From the NCBI GenBank assembly GCA_001321855.1, contig JPUP01000093.1:1-62519 (forward strand): a stretch of DNA of 62,519 nt, given 5' to 3'. Source of the stretch: SAR11 cluster bacterium PRT-SC02. Lineage in GTDB: Bacteria; Pseudomonadota; Alphaproteobacteria; Pelagibacterales; Pelagibacteraceae. A program made the position numbers and the translations under genes. Under the pieces are notes generated by a model that saw nothing but the letters and a program-made list of their open reading frames with translations, was not told the DNA's origin and searched no databases. Shown piece by piece: positions 43,621-52,384 of the stretch; positions within the stretch are counted from its first letter, which is position 1; every line of letters starts with the position of its first letter.

Positions 43621-45066
43621 ATGAATAAAATGTTAAAATTTACTGACCTTAGACAAGAAGGTCCAATTAAAAGATCTACAAAAACTCGAAAAAAAGACTT
43701 TAACGAAATTTACGACGAGTTTATTAAAGACAAAGCTAAAGAACAGTCTAGCAGATGCTCACAATGCGGAGTCCCATTTTGCCAAGTTCATTGTCCACTA
43801 CACAATAATATTCCGGATTGGTTAAAGTTAACTGCTGAGGGAAGATTGAAAGAAGCCTACGAACTTTCACAAAGCACTAATAATATGCCAGAGGTTTGTG
43901 GGAGAATTTGTCCTCAAGATCGGTTGTGCGAGGGAAATTGTGTTATCGAACAGTCAGGTCACGGCACAGTTACAATCGGTTCCGTAGAAAAATATATTAC
44001 CGACGCCGCATGGGAAAATGGATGGGTAAAGCCTGTCAAAGTTGAGCAAGAGTTAAAGCAAAGTATAGGGATTATTGGTGCAGGTCCAGCGGGTTTAGCT
44101 ACCGCAGAGGAACTAAGAAAATTTGGATATCAAGTTACTATCTACGATAGGTATGATAGAGCCGGAGGTTTACTTATTTATGGTATACCAAACTTTAAAT
44201 TAGAAAAAAATGTAGTTGAAAGAAGAACTGAAATATTAAAAAAAAGTGGAATTAAATTTGTACAAAATTTTGAAGTTGGTAAAAATAAGTCTCTTAAAGA
44301 ACTGAAAAAAGATCACGATGCAATTTTAATTGCAACTGGTGTTTATAAATCTAGAGAAATAGATATTCCAGGAAGTAATTTGAAAAATATATATCCTGCT
44401 ATGCAATACTTAACTGCTTCTAATAGAAAAGGCTTAGGGGACAAGGTGGAATTATTTGATAATGGCACTTTAAATGCTGAGGGTAAGGAAATCGTAGTTA
44501 TAGGTGGTGGAGATACTGCGATGGACTGTGTGAGAACAGCTATTAGACAAAATGCAAAATCAGTAAAATGTTTGTATAGAAGAGACAAAGTTAATATGCC
44601 TGGTTCATCAAGGGAAGTAAATAATGCAGAAGAGGAAGGAGTTGAATTTAAGTGGTTATCATCTCCAACTAAATTTTTAGGCACAGAAAAAGTAGAAGGC
44701 GTTGAAGTAGTCAAAATGATTTTAGGCCAAGAGGACTCATCTGGTAGAAAAAAGCCAGTTGTTCAATCCGGAACAGAATCAATTATCAAAGCTGACTTAG
44801 TGATCAAATCTTTGGGTTTTGACCCAGAAAATATTCCAACACTATTTGGAGAAAAAGAATTATCAGTAACAAGGTGGGGAACAATAAATATAGATCTAAA
44901 AACAATGCAAACAAATATCGAAGGTGTATTTGCAGCAGGGGACATTGTGAGAGGCGCGTCTTTAGTCGTTTGGGCGATAAGAGATGGAAGAGATGCAGCA
45001 GAACAGATAGATAAATTTTTAAAAAATAAAATAGGAAAAGCTAATCAGAAAATTAAAGCAGCTTAA
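43621..45066 (+). CDS. gltD: Glutamate synthase small subunit
   Basis: NADPH-oxidising flavoprotein half of GOGAT. N-terminal cysteine motifs CSQCGVPFCQVHCPLHNNIPD (CSQCGVPFCQVHCPLH, about 41-56) and CGRICPQDRLCEGNC (about 93-107) hold 4Fe-4S clusters. FAD motif IGIIGAGPAGLATAEEL (about 149-165), NADPH motif VVIGGGDTAMDCVRTA (about 292-307) and FAAGDIVRGASLVVWAI near the end. It precedes gltB and overlaps its start by TAATG. An alternative start is Met4. Confidence 0.96.
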   Translation: MNKMLKFTDLRQEGPIKRSTKTRKKDFNEIYDEFIKDKAKEQSSRCSQCGVPFCQVHCPLHNNIPDWLKLTAEGRLKEAYELSQSTNNMPEVCGRICPQDRLCEGNCVIEQSGHGTVTIGSVEKYITDAAWENGWVKPVKVEQELKQSIGIIGAGPAGLATAEELRKFGYQVTIYDRYDRAGGLLIYGIPNFKLEKNVVERRTEILKKSGIKFVQNFEVGKNKSLKELKKDHDAILIATGVYKSREIDIPGSNLKNIYPAMQYLTASNRKGLGDKVELFDNGTLNAEGKEIVVIGGGDTAMDCVRTAIRQNAKSVKCLYRRDKVNMPGSSREVNNAEEEGVEFKWLSSPTKFLGTEKVEGVEVVKMILGQEDSSGRKKPVVQSGTESIIKADLVIKSLGFDPENIPTLFGEKELSVTRWGTINIDLKTMQTNIEGVFAAGDIVRGASLVVWAIRDGRDAAEQIDKFLKNKIGKANQKIKAA

Positions 45067-48000
45067 TGAAACTCTATAAAAAAAATATAAAAAAACTACA
45101 AGAAAACTATTCTTATTTCCCAAGCATGGAGCATGAGGCATGCGGAGTTGGCATGATTGCCTCAACAAATGGAAAAAAGTCTAGAAAGATTGTTGAGTAT
45201 GGTATTGAAGCGTTGAAAGCAGTTTGGCATAGAGGTGCCGTAGATGCTGACGGAAAATCTGGAGATGGAGCAGGAATTAAGCTCGAGATCTCACCTGATT
45301 TTTTTGAAGAAAAAATTGTGCAAACTGGGCATAAACACGATAACTCAAAAAGAATATGTGTTGGGATGATATTCATGCCAAGGAATGATTATGCCGATCA
45401 AGAAAAATGTAGGTCAATTATTGAAAAGATATTGTTAAATAATAATTTTTACATTTATGGATGGAGGCAAGTTCCGGTAAACCCTAAAGTATTAGGTTCA
45501 ACAGCTGAAATAAGTAGACCAGAAATTGCTCAAGTTTTGTTTAGAAAAAACGAAAATTTAGAGACTGATGTTCTTGAAAGAGAGCTCTATGTTATGAGAA
45601 AAAAAATAGAAAAATTAGGTAGAGAGTCTCAATTGAAAAATTTTTATATTTGTTCAATGAGCTCTAGGTCAATAGTTTTTAAAGGTATGTTTTTAGCTGA
45701 GGCATTATCTGATTTTTATCTCGATCTGCAGGATAAAAAATTTACTTCTCGTTTTGCGATATTTCATCAAAGATATTCCACTAACACGTTTCCAAGTTGG
45801 GACTTAGCGCAGCCATTTAGAACTTTAGCTCACAATGGAGAGATAAATACTCTTAAAGGTAACGTTAATTGGATGAAAATCCATGAACAAGATATGTCTA
45901 GCGATTTGTTTAAGGATGTGAATGACCTTAAACCAGTAATAATTCCTGGTAATTCTGACTCGGCATCTTTAGATAATGTTTTTGAATTACTGACGCACTC
46001 TGGCAAGTTAGCCCCATTAATTAAATTAATGATGATACCTGATGCTTGGTCTAAAAGAAGTAAAACTGTTCCAAAAAAACATCAAGAACTTTTCAATTTT
46101 TTGAACAGCACAATCGAACCTTGGGACGGACCAGCAGCTATCTGCGCTACTGACTCAAAATGGGTTATTGCTTCAGTAGATAGAAATGGATTAAGGCCAT
46201 TAAGATACACCATTACTTCTGATAATTTAATTTACGCTGGTTCTGAAACTGGAATGATAAATATACCGGAAGAAAAAATTGTTAAAAAAGGAAGATTAGG
46301 CCCGGGAGAATTAATAGCTGTTGAATTAAAACAAGGCAAATTATATCAAGACAAAGAGATTAAAGATTTAATTTCTAAAGATTATATAAAATTTAATGCT
46401 CAAATAATCGATCTTGATAAAAAAATTTCTTCTGACAAAGAATTTAACAATTTCTCTGGAGACGAATTAAGAAGAAGACAATATTTATCGGGTTTAACAA
46501 TCGAAGATCTGGAGCTCATCTTACATCCAATGGTAGAAGAGAGTAAAGAAGCTACTGGTTCAATGGGTGATGATACCCCTATCGCCGTTTTGTCAAGTCA
46601 TCATCGTCCAATATCACATTATTTTAGGCAGAATTTCAGTCAAGTAACCAACCCACCAATAGACTCACTAAGGGAAAATAAAGTTATGAGTTTAAAAACC
46701 AGGTTTGGAAATCTTGGAAATATTCTGGACTTCAATAATCTGACAGAGGAAAATATTTATGTTTTAGACAGTCCGATTCTAACAAATAATGAATTAAAAA
46801 AATTTAAAGCTATTTTTTCAAAAAAAATTAAATTAATTGACTGCACTTTTGATATTAAAGAAACTTTAAGGACCAATTTAGAAAGGATTAAACAAGAAGC
46901 TGAAATATCAGTTCGGGAGGGAAGCTCAACATTGATATTAAGCGATAAAAACATTAATTCAAAAAGAATGAATATTCCAATGATATTATCTGTTGGTGCA
47001 GTGAATTCTCACTTAGTTAAATTAGGATTGAGAGGTTATTGCTCGATAAATGTTGAGACATCTGAGACACTCGATACACACTCTTTCGCAGTTTTAATTG
47101 GGGTAGGCGCAACAACAATCAATCCTTATTTAATAATTGATTGCATAAAACAGAGATATGAAAAAAAACTATTTGGTAAATTGGATTTTTACTCCTGCGT
47201 TACAAGATTCAAAAAATCTATAGAAAACGGTCTTTTAAAAATTATGTCTAAAATGGGCATATCAATTTTAAGCGCTTATAGAGGTGGATGTAATTTTGAG
47301 ACAGTTGGCCTGAGCAGAGCTTTAGTTTCTGATTATTTTCCTGGAATGGTGTCGAGGATATCAGGTATAGGAATTTCTGGAATAGAAAGTAAATTAAAAG
47401 CTTTACATGAAAAAGCTTATAAGAAAAATGTTTTTATACTTCCAATTGGTGGAATCTATAAATATAGGAAATCAGGCGAGGATCATCAACTCCAAGGAAA
47501 CTTAATACATACAATTCAGCACGCTGTCTCTACAAATTCCTACGAAACGTATAAAAAATACTCAAAAGGAATACATGAGCTCCCACCTATAAGTTTAAGA
47601 GATTTACTCGATTTTAAGAAAAAAAATGAACCAATTGATATTTCTAATGTTGAACCGGTAAGTGAACTTACAAAAAGGTTTGGAAGTGGAAGCATGTCTC
47701 ATGGTGCTTTATCAGCAGAGGCTCACGAAACTTTAGCGATTGGCATGAATAGAATCAAAGGAGCCTCTTGTAGCGGTGAGGGCGGTGAGGATCCTAAAAG
47801 ATTTCAAATTCTCAAGAATGGAGACTCTGCTAATTCTAGAGTAAAACAAGTAGCTTCAGCGAGATTTGGAGTTACTGTAGATTATTTGAATAATTGTAAC
47901 GAGATTGAAATCAAAATAGCTCAGGGAGCAAAACCAGGTGAGGGTGGTCAATTACCAGGATTTAAGGTTACCAAAGATATAGCTAGACTAAGACACTCAA

Positions 48001-49565
48001 CGCCTGGAGTTACGCTAATTTCACCCCCACCACATCACGATATTTATTCAATAGAAGATTTAGCTCAACTTATATATGATTTAAAACAGGTAAACCCCAT
48101 AGCTAGAATTGGAGTAAAATTAGTTGCGGCAACTGGTATTGGAACAATTGCAGCTGGAGTCGCCAAGGCCAAAGCTGACGTAATTCTTATTTCTGGTCAT
48201 TCAGGTGGAACCGGAGCAAGTCCACAAACAAGTGTCAAGTATGCCGGTGTTCCCTGGGAAATGGGCTTGACAGAGGCTAATCAGATTTTAACACTTAATA
48301 ACCTTAGACATAAAGTAACATTAAGAACTGACGGAGGTTTAAAAACTGGAAGAGACGTAGTAATGGCAGCAATGATGGGAGCTGATGAGTTTGGTATGGG
48401 GACTTCCTCTCTTATTGCCATGGGCTGTATCATGGTAAGGCAGTGTCACTCTAATACTTGCCCGGTTGGAGTCTGCACTCAAGATGATGAGTTAAGAAAA
48501 AAATTTACTGGAACACCTGAAAAGGTCGAGAATTTTTTTAAATTTGTTGCTCAAGAGGTAAGAGAAATTTTGGCTTCTCTTGGTTTTAAAAATTTAAAAG
48601 AAATAATTGGAAGAACCGATCTTTTGACTCAGGTTAGCAGGGGATCTTCAAACCTTGATGATTTAGACCTTAATCCACTTTTAGTTCAAGCCGATCCAGG
48701 AAAAAATACAAGATACTGTGAGCAAAAAATCATTAATAAAGTTCCTGATACTTTAGATGAAAAAATTTGGATTGATATAAAAGATAAAGTATCTAAAGAT
48801 AAAAAAACTGAGTTTAGTTATAGTGTTCAGAATACTATGAGAGCAATTGGCACTAGACTATCTCATTATGTGTACAAAAAATTTGGTTATAATAATCTAG
48901 ACGAGGATAATATAACAATCAATTTAAAAGGTTCAGCAGGTCAATCCTTAGGAGCCTTTTTATCTAAAGGAATAAAAATTGTTGTAGAAGGAGACTCTAA
49001 CGATTACGTAGGAAAAGGTTTGTCAGGAGGAAAAATAATTTTAAAACCATCAAAAGAAAGTAAACTTGTGTCACATAAAAATACAATAATTGGAAACACA
49101 GTTTTTTACGGGGCCACTAAAGGAAAATTATTTGCAGCTGGTAAGGCAGGAGAACGTTTTGCTGTAAGAAATTCTGGAGGAATAGCTATTGTTGAGGGAT
49201 GTGGCTCAAATGGGTGTGAGTATATGACTGGCGGCGTTACCGTGTTATTGGGAGATGTAGGAGATAATTTTGGAGCAGGTATGACTGGAGGAATGTCATT
49301 TATTTATGATCCAAAAAATATATTTGAAAATTACGTTAATCCTCAGTCGATCATCTGGCAAAAAATCGAAACCGAACATTGGAGAAAATTTTTAAAAAAA
49401 TTGTTAGAAGATTTTTCAAATGAGACTAGCTCCGAAATCACAAGAAAAATATTAAATAATTTTGATGAAGAAATAAAAAACTTTAAACAAGTATGTCCAA
49501 TAGAGATGCTTGACAAATTACAACATCCTTTAAAACAAAAAGATATTACAGCAAAATCGGCTTAA
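45066..49565 (+). CDS. gltB: Glutamate synthase large subunit
   Basis: Makes glutamate from glutamine and 2-oxoglutarate. 1499 residues: a 25-residue propeptide, then the class II amidotransferase beginning with Cys in MEHEACGVGMIAS (about 21-33), a central domain, the FMN-binding synthase domain (GEGGEDPKRF, KPGEGGQLPGFKV, LISGHSGGTGASPQTS) with the 3Fe-4S motif CIMVRQCHSNTCPVGVCTQ (about 1120-1138), and the C-terminal beta-helix GXGXG domain (GKGLSGGKI, GNSGG-like RNSGGIAIVEGCG). The main ammonia-assimilation enzyme with glutamine synthetase. Confidence 0.97.
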   Translation: MKLYKKNIKKLQENYSYFPSMEHEACGVGMIASTNGKKSRKIVEYGIEALKAVWHRGAVDADGKSGDGAGIKLEISPDFFEEKIVQTGHKHDNSKRICVGMIFMPRNDYADQEKCRSIIEKILLNNNFYIYGWRQVPVNPKVLGSTAEISRPEIAQVLFRKNENLETDVLERELYVMRKKIEKLGRESQLKNFYICSMSSRSIVFKGMFLAEALSDFYLDLQDKKFTSRFAIFHQRYSTNTFPSWDLAQPFRTLAHNGEINTLKGNVNWMKIHEQDMSSDLFKDVNDLKPVIIPGNSDSASLDNVFELLTHSGKLAPLIKLMMIPDAWSKRSKTVPKKHQELFNFLNSTIEPWDGPAAICATDSKWVIASVDRNGLRPLRYTITSDNLIYAGSETGMINIPEEKIVKKGRLGPGELIAVELKQGKLYQDKEIKDLISKDYIKFNAQIIDLDKKISSDKEFNNFSGDELRRRQYLSGLTIEDLELILHPMVEESKEATGSMGDDTPIAVLSSHHRPISHYFRQNFSQVTNPPIDSLRENKVMSLKTRFGNLGNILDFNNLTEENIYVLDSPILTNNELKKFKAIFSKKIKLIDCTFDIKETLRTNLERIKQEAEISVREGSSTLILSDKNINSKRMNIPMILSVGAVNSHLVKLGLRGYCSINVETSETLDTHSFAVLIGVGATTINPYLIIDCIKQRYEKKLFGKLDFYSCVTRFKKSIENGLLKIMSKMGISILSAYRGGCNFETVGLSRALVSDYFPGMVSRISGIGISGIESKLKALHEKAYKKNVFILPIGGIYKYRKSGEDHQLQGNLIHTIQHAVSTNSYETYKKYSKGIHELPPISLRDLLDFKKKNEPIDISNVEPVSELTKRFGSGSMSHGALSAEAHETLAIGMNRIKGASCSGEGGEDPKRFQILKNGDSANSRVKQVASARFGVTVDYLNNCNEIEIKIAQGAKPGEGGQLPGFKVTKDIARLRHSTPGVTLISPPPHHDIYSIEDLAQLIYDLKQVNPIARIGVKLVAATGIGTIAAGVAKAKADVILISGHSGGTGASPQTSVKYAGVPWEMGLTEANQILTLNNLRHKVTLRTDGGLKTGRDVVMAAMMGADEFGMGTSSLIAMGCIMVRQCHSNTCPVGVCTQDDELRKKFTGTPEKVENFFKFVAQEVREILASLGFKNLKEIIGRTDLLTQVSRGSSNLDDLDLNPLLVQADPGKNTRYCEQKIINKVPDTLDEKIWIDIKDKVSKDKKTEFSYSVQNTMRAIGTRLSHYVYKKFGYNNLDEDNITINLKGSAGQSLGAFLSKGIKIVVEGDSNDYVGKGLSGGKIILKPSKESKLVSHKNTIIGNTVFYGATKGKLFAAGKAGERFAVRNSGGIAIVEGCGSNGCEYMTGGVTVLLGDVGDNFGAGMTGGMSFIYDPKNIFENYVNPQSIIWQKIETEHWRKFLKKLLEDFSNETSSEITRKILNNFDEEIKNFKQVCPIEMLDKLQHPLKQKDITAKSA

Positions 49566-50440
49566 TGAGAAAAAAATATTTTTTTTTTGGTTTTGGTCAA
49601 GTTGCTAAAAATTTTGTTCTTTTACAAAAAAAAGAAAAAAAAAATTTTAAATTTGTAGCAACGTCGACCTCAAAAAGCAAAATCAAGAATTTCTTAAATA
49701 AAAAATATCAATCTCTAAAATTTAAAAATAATTTTTTTGATAAGAAAATATATAAATTTTTAAACCAATCCGATTTTATTTTGGTATCTATACCACCTAA
49801 AAAAAATACAGATATTGTGTTAAAATATTTTTCTAAAATTTTAAAATTAAATAAAAAGGCAAAAATAATTTACTTATCTGCTACCAGTGTTTATGGAAAT
49901 CATAAGGGGAAATGGGTAAATGAAAAATCTAGATTAAAACCAAGTTCTCTTTTTGGAAAGCGAAGACAAAAAGCAGAAAAACAGTGGTTGATGTTTCATA
50001 GAAAATTCAAAAATAATATAATAATATTTCGCTTACCAGGTATCTATTCAAAAGAAAACAATGCACTCAGTAGATTGAAATACGGTCAAAATGTATTTGT
50101 TAAACAAAATAAACATTTTTTTTCAAGAATAAGAGTAGAAGATATTGCAACTGCAATTCAAAAGGGTTTTAAAAAAAATAATTTGGGAGGGCAAATTTTT
50201 AATATATCAGATGATTTGCCTGCCTCTAATGAAGTGGTAAGTAAATTTTCAGCAAAACTATTGAAAATTAAAAGTCTTAATCCAATAAAAGTTTCAGAAA
50301 TTAAAAGTAAAATGGCTAGAGATTTTTATAAAGATTCAAAAAAAGTAAGTAATAAAAAAATGAAATCAGTTTTAAAGGTTAAATTAAAATATCCAACATA
50401 CAAGGAAGGTCTAAGAAGCTTGGTTAATAATTATGTCTAG
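49565..50440 (+). CDS. Atypical SDR / NAD-dependent epimerase-like protein
   Basis: 291 residues resembling YeeZ-type Rossmann proteins. The N-terminal FFFGFGQVAKNFV (about 6-18) is a GxGxxA nucleotide-binding turn; IIYLSATSVYGNHKGKWVNE (about 98-117, SxYG) and IIIFRLPGIYSKENN (about 155-169), then RIRVEDIATAIQKGF, follow the extended SDR pattern. Its start overlaps the gltB stop by 1-2 bases, so it is coexpressed with GOGAT. Substrate unknown; lysine-rich composition is typical of this genome. Confidence 0.8.
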   Translation: MRKKYFFFGFGQVAKNFVLLQKKEKKNFKFVATSTSKSKIKNFLNKKYQSLKFKNNFFDKKIYKFLNQSDFILVSIPPKKNTDIVLKYFSKILKLNKKAKIIYLSATSVYGNHKGKWVNEKSRLKPSSLFGKRRQKAEKQWLMFHRKFKNNIIIFRLPGIYSKENNALSRLKYGQNVFVKQNKHFFSRIRVEDIATAIQKGFKKNNLGGQIFNISDDLPASNEVVSKFSAKLLKIKSLNPIKVSEIKSKMARDFYKDSKKVSNKKMKSVLKVKLKYPTYKEGLRSLVNNYV

Positions 50441-50462
50441 CTCGGTTATAATTTTTTTTAAA

Positions 50463-51188
50463 TTATTTTTTTTGAGATAGGCTGTGATCTCCATTTTTAA
50501 CTATTATCATTTTTCTTTTTGCTTTTTTGAAAATGGATAAAACTTTTCTAGAAAAATTAACTGGAACCACCTCATCCTTTTGTCCATGAATCATTGTAAC
50601 ATTAATTTTAAGGTTTATTTTTCTTGAGAAAACTTTATTTTTTCTACCATCTTTGAATAGTTGGTGGGTTACTGGATATTCATACTGTTTCTGTTTAAGC
50701 TTTGAGTTTCCATGTTTAATAATACTCACACCTTTTTTTCTTATTTCTTTTTTAATTTTATTTGAAAATTTTTTCCACATTAATCTATCTAGAAATTCAG
50801 GAGCTGATCCAATACCGATGAAACCTTTAATTTGATTTTTAAAATATTTAAACTGATTTAATGAAATCCATGCACCCATGCTTGATCCGATTAAAATAAA
50901 ATTATTTTTTTTAATTATTTTTTTAATTGAAATTCGGGCATCTTTTGACCACACGCTGATATTGCCTTTAGTAAACTTTCCTGATGATTTTCCATGACCA
51001 GAGTATTCTATCGCTAAAAAACCCAACTTTTTTTTGATAGCATATTTTCTAAAAGCCTTTGGTTTTTCTCCATCAATGTCTGACATAAAACCTGGTAGAA
51101 AAACGATAAATGGATTTTTTTTATAATAATTGTTTAAATATCTAAGCTTTTTTGTCTTTGAGATTTTAAGGTATTTAAATTTTTTCAT
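50463..51188 (-). CDS. Alpha/beta hydrolase (BEM46-like)
   Basis: 241 residues. FIVFLPGFMSDIDGEKP (about 28-44) near the oxyanion hole, EYSGHGKSSGKFTKG (about 60-74), the nucleophile in ILIGSSMGAWISL (about 98-110), the acid in IHGQKDEVVPV (about 203-213) and the histidine in NGDHSLSQ near the C-terminus make a complete triad. Cytoplasmic by sequence. The substrate is unknown; related proteins are thioesterases or peptidases. Confidence 0.85.
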   Translation of the reverse strand: MKKFKYLKISKTKKLRYLNNYYKKNPFIVFLPGFMSDIDGEKPKAFRKYAIKKKLGFLAIEYSGHGKSSGKFTKGNISVWSKDARISIKKIIKKNNFILIGSSMGAWISLNQFKYFKNQIKGFIGIGSAPEFLDRLMWKKFSNKIKKEIRKKGVSIIKHGNSKLKQKQYEYPVTHQLFKDGRKNKVFSRKINLKINVTMIHGQKDEVVPVNFSRKVLSIFKKAKRKMIIVKNGDHSLSQKK

Positions 51189-51226
51189 TATTTTTAAAAA
51201 TTTATCTATATTATATAAGTTAGATT

Positions 51227-52384
51227 ATGACATCAAAAATTAGAGTATTACAAGTAATACCGACATTAGGTTTTGGTGGCGCTGAGACCGGGTGTTATGA
51301 CCTGGCACACTATCTCGCTGAACAAGATTGTAAGTCATACATTGTAACTAGTGGTGGTGAATTGTTAAAATATGTTAAAAAAGATAAAGTAAGAGTCTTT
51401 AAATTACCAGTTCACTCCAAAAATCCTTTATTAATTTTTTTTAATACTATTTTATTAATTTTTATACAATTTATTTTCAAAATCGATATCGTACATGCAA
51501 GAAGTAGAGCCCCAGCATGGAGTTGCTATTTTTCGTGTATTTTTACTAGAAGAAAATTTGTAACGACTTTTCATGGGACTTATAATTTTAAAAGCGGATT
51601 AAAAAAGTTTTATAATAGCGTTATGTTAAGATCTCGCTTGATTATAGCCGGTTCAAATTTTATTTTTGATCATATAAACGAAAATTATCAAAATTACCTT
51701 AATTCCAAAAAAAAACTTTTGGTTATTTTTAGAGGTATAAATCTAGATTATTTTCATTATAAAAATATATCAGAATTTAAAAAAAACGAACTTAAAAATA
51801 ATTGGGGTTTAGAAGAAAATAAGTTTACAATTTTACTCCCAGGAAGATTAAGTAGTTGGAAAGGACAAGAAAAATTTATCGAAGCTTTAAATATTTTAAA
51901 TGAAGATTATAATATTTCTAACTTTCAAGCTGTGGTGCTAGGTTCAGATCAAGGTAGAAACGTCTATTCAAAAAAACTTACTAGTCTAGTTGAAAGATAT
52001 AACTTAAATCAAAAAATTATATTTATTGAAAAATGCAGAAATATGCCCGCAGCTTATTCTTTAGCTGATGTGATAGTATCATCCTCAATCAGACCCGAAG
52101 CATTTGGTAGGGTTGCTGTGGAGGCTCAGGCTATGAAAAAACCAATTATAGCTAGCAACATTGGTGGCTCAAAAGAAACTATATTAAATAAAAAATCGGG
52201 CTTTTTATACAATCATGAGGATCCAAGAGAGTTGGCTGAGGCAATAAATCGAGTAATGCAAATGGATAATGATGCATTGAATTCCATGGCAAACGAGGGT
52301 AGAAGAAATGTATCTAAAAAATTTGATGTAGACAAAATGTGTCAAAGAACGTTTGCTGAATATAAAAAATTAATTAATATTTAA
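51227..52384 (+). CDS. Family 4 glycosyltransferase
   Basis: 385 residues with a GT-B fold. VIPTLGFGGAETGCYDLAHY (about 9-28) is the acceptor-side motif, ILLPGRLSSWKGQEKFIEAL (about 203-222) opens the donor domain and SIRPEAFGRVAVEAQAMKKP (about 285-304) carries the E-x7-E nucleotide-sugar motif. It probably adds a sugar in LPS or capsule synthesis at the inner membrane. It is immediately upstream of thrS with no gap, an odd placement ahead of a translation operon. Confidence 0.9.
   Translation: MTSKIRVLQVIPTLGFGGAETGCYDLAHYLAEQDCKSYIVTSGGELLKYVKKDKVRVFKLPVHSKNPLLIFFNTILLIFIQFIFKIDIVHARSRAPAWSCYFSCIFTRRKFVTTFHGTYNFKSGLKKFYNSVMLRSRLIIAGSNFIFDHINENYQNYLNSKKKLLVIFRGINLDYFHYKNISEFKKNELKNNWGLEENKFTILLPGRLSSWKGQEKFIEALNILNEDYNISNFQAVVLGSDQGRNVYSKKLTSLVERYNLNQKIIFIEKCRNMPAAYSLADVIVSSSIRPEAFGRVAVEAQAMKKPIIASNIGGSKETILNKKSGFLYNHEDPRELAEAINRVMQMDNDALNSMANEGRRNVSKKFDVDKMCQRTFAEYKKLINI

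Noticed and set aside
44343-44714. 123-codon minus-strand ORF opposite gltD
   Set aside because: Shadow of the gltD NADPH-binding domain with low-complexity composition.
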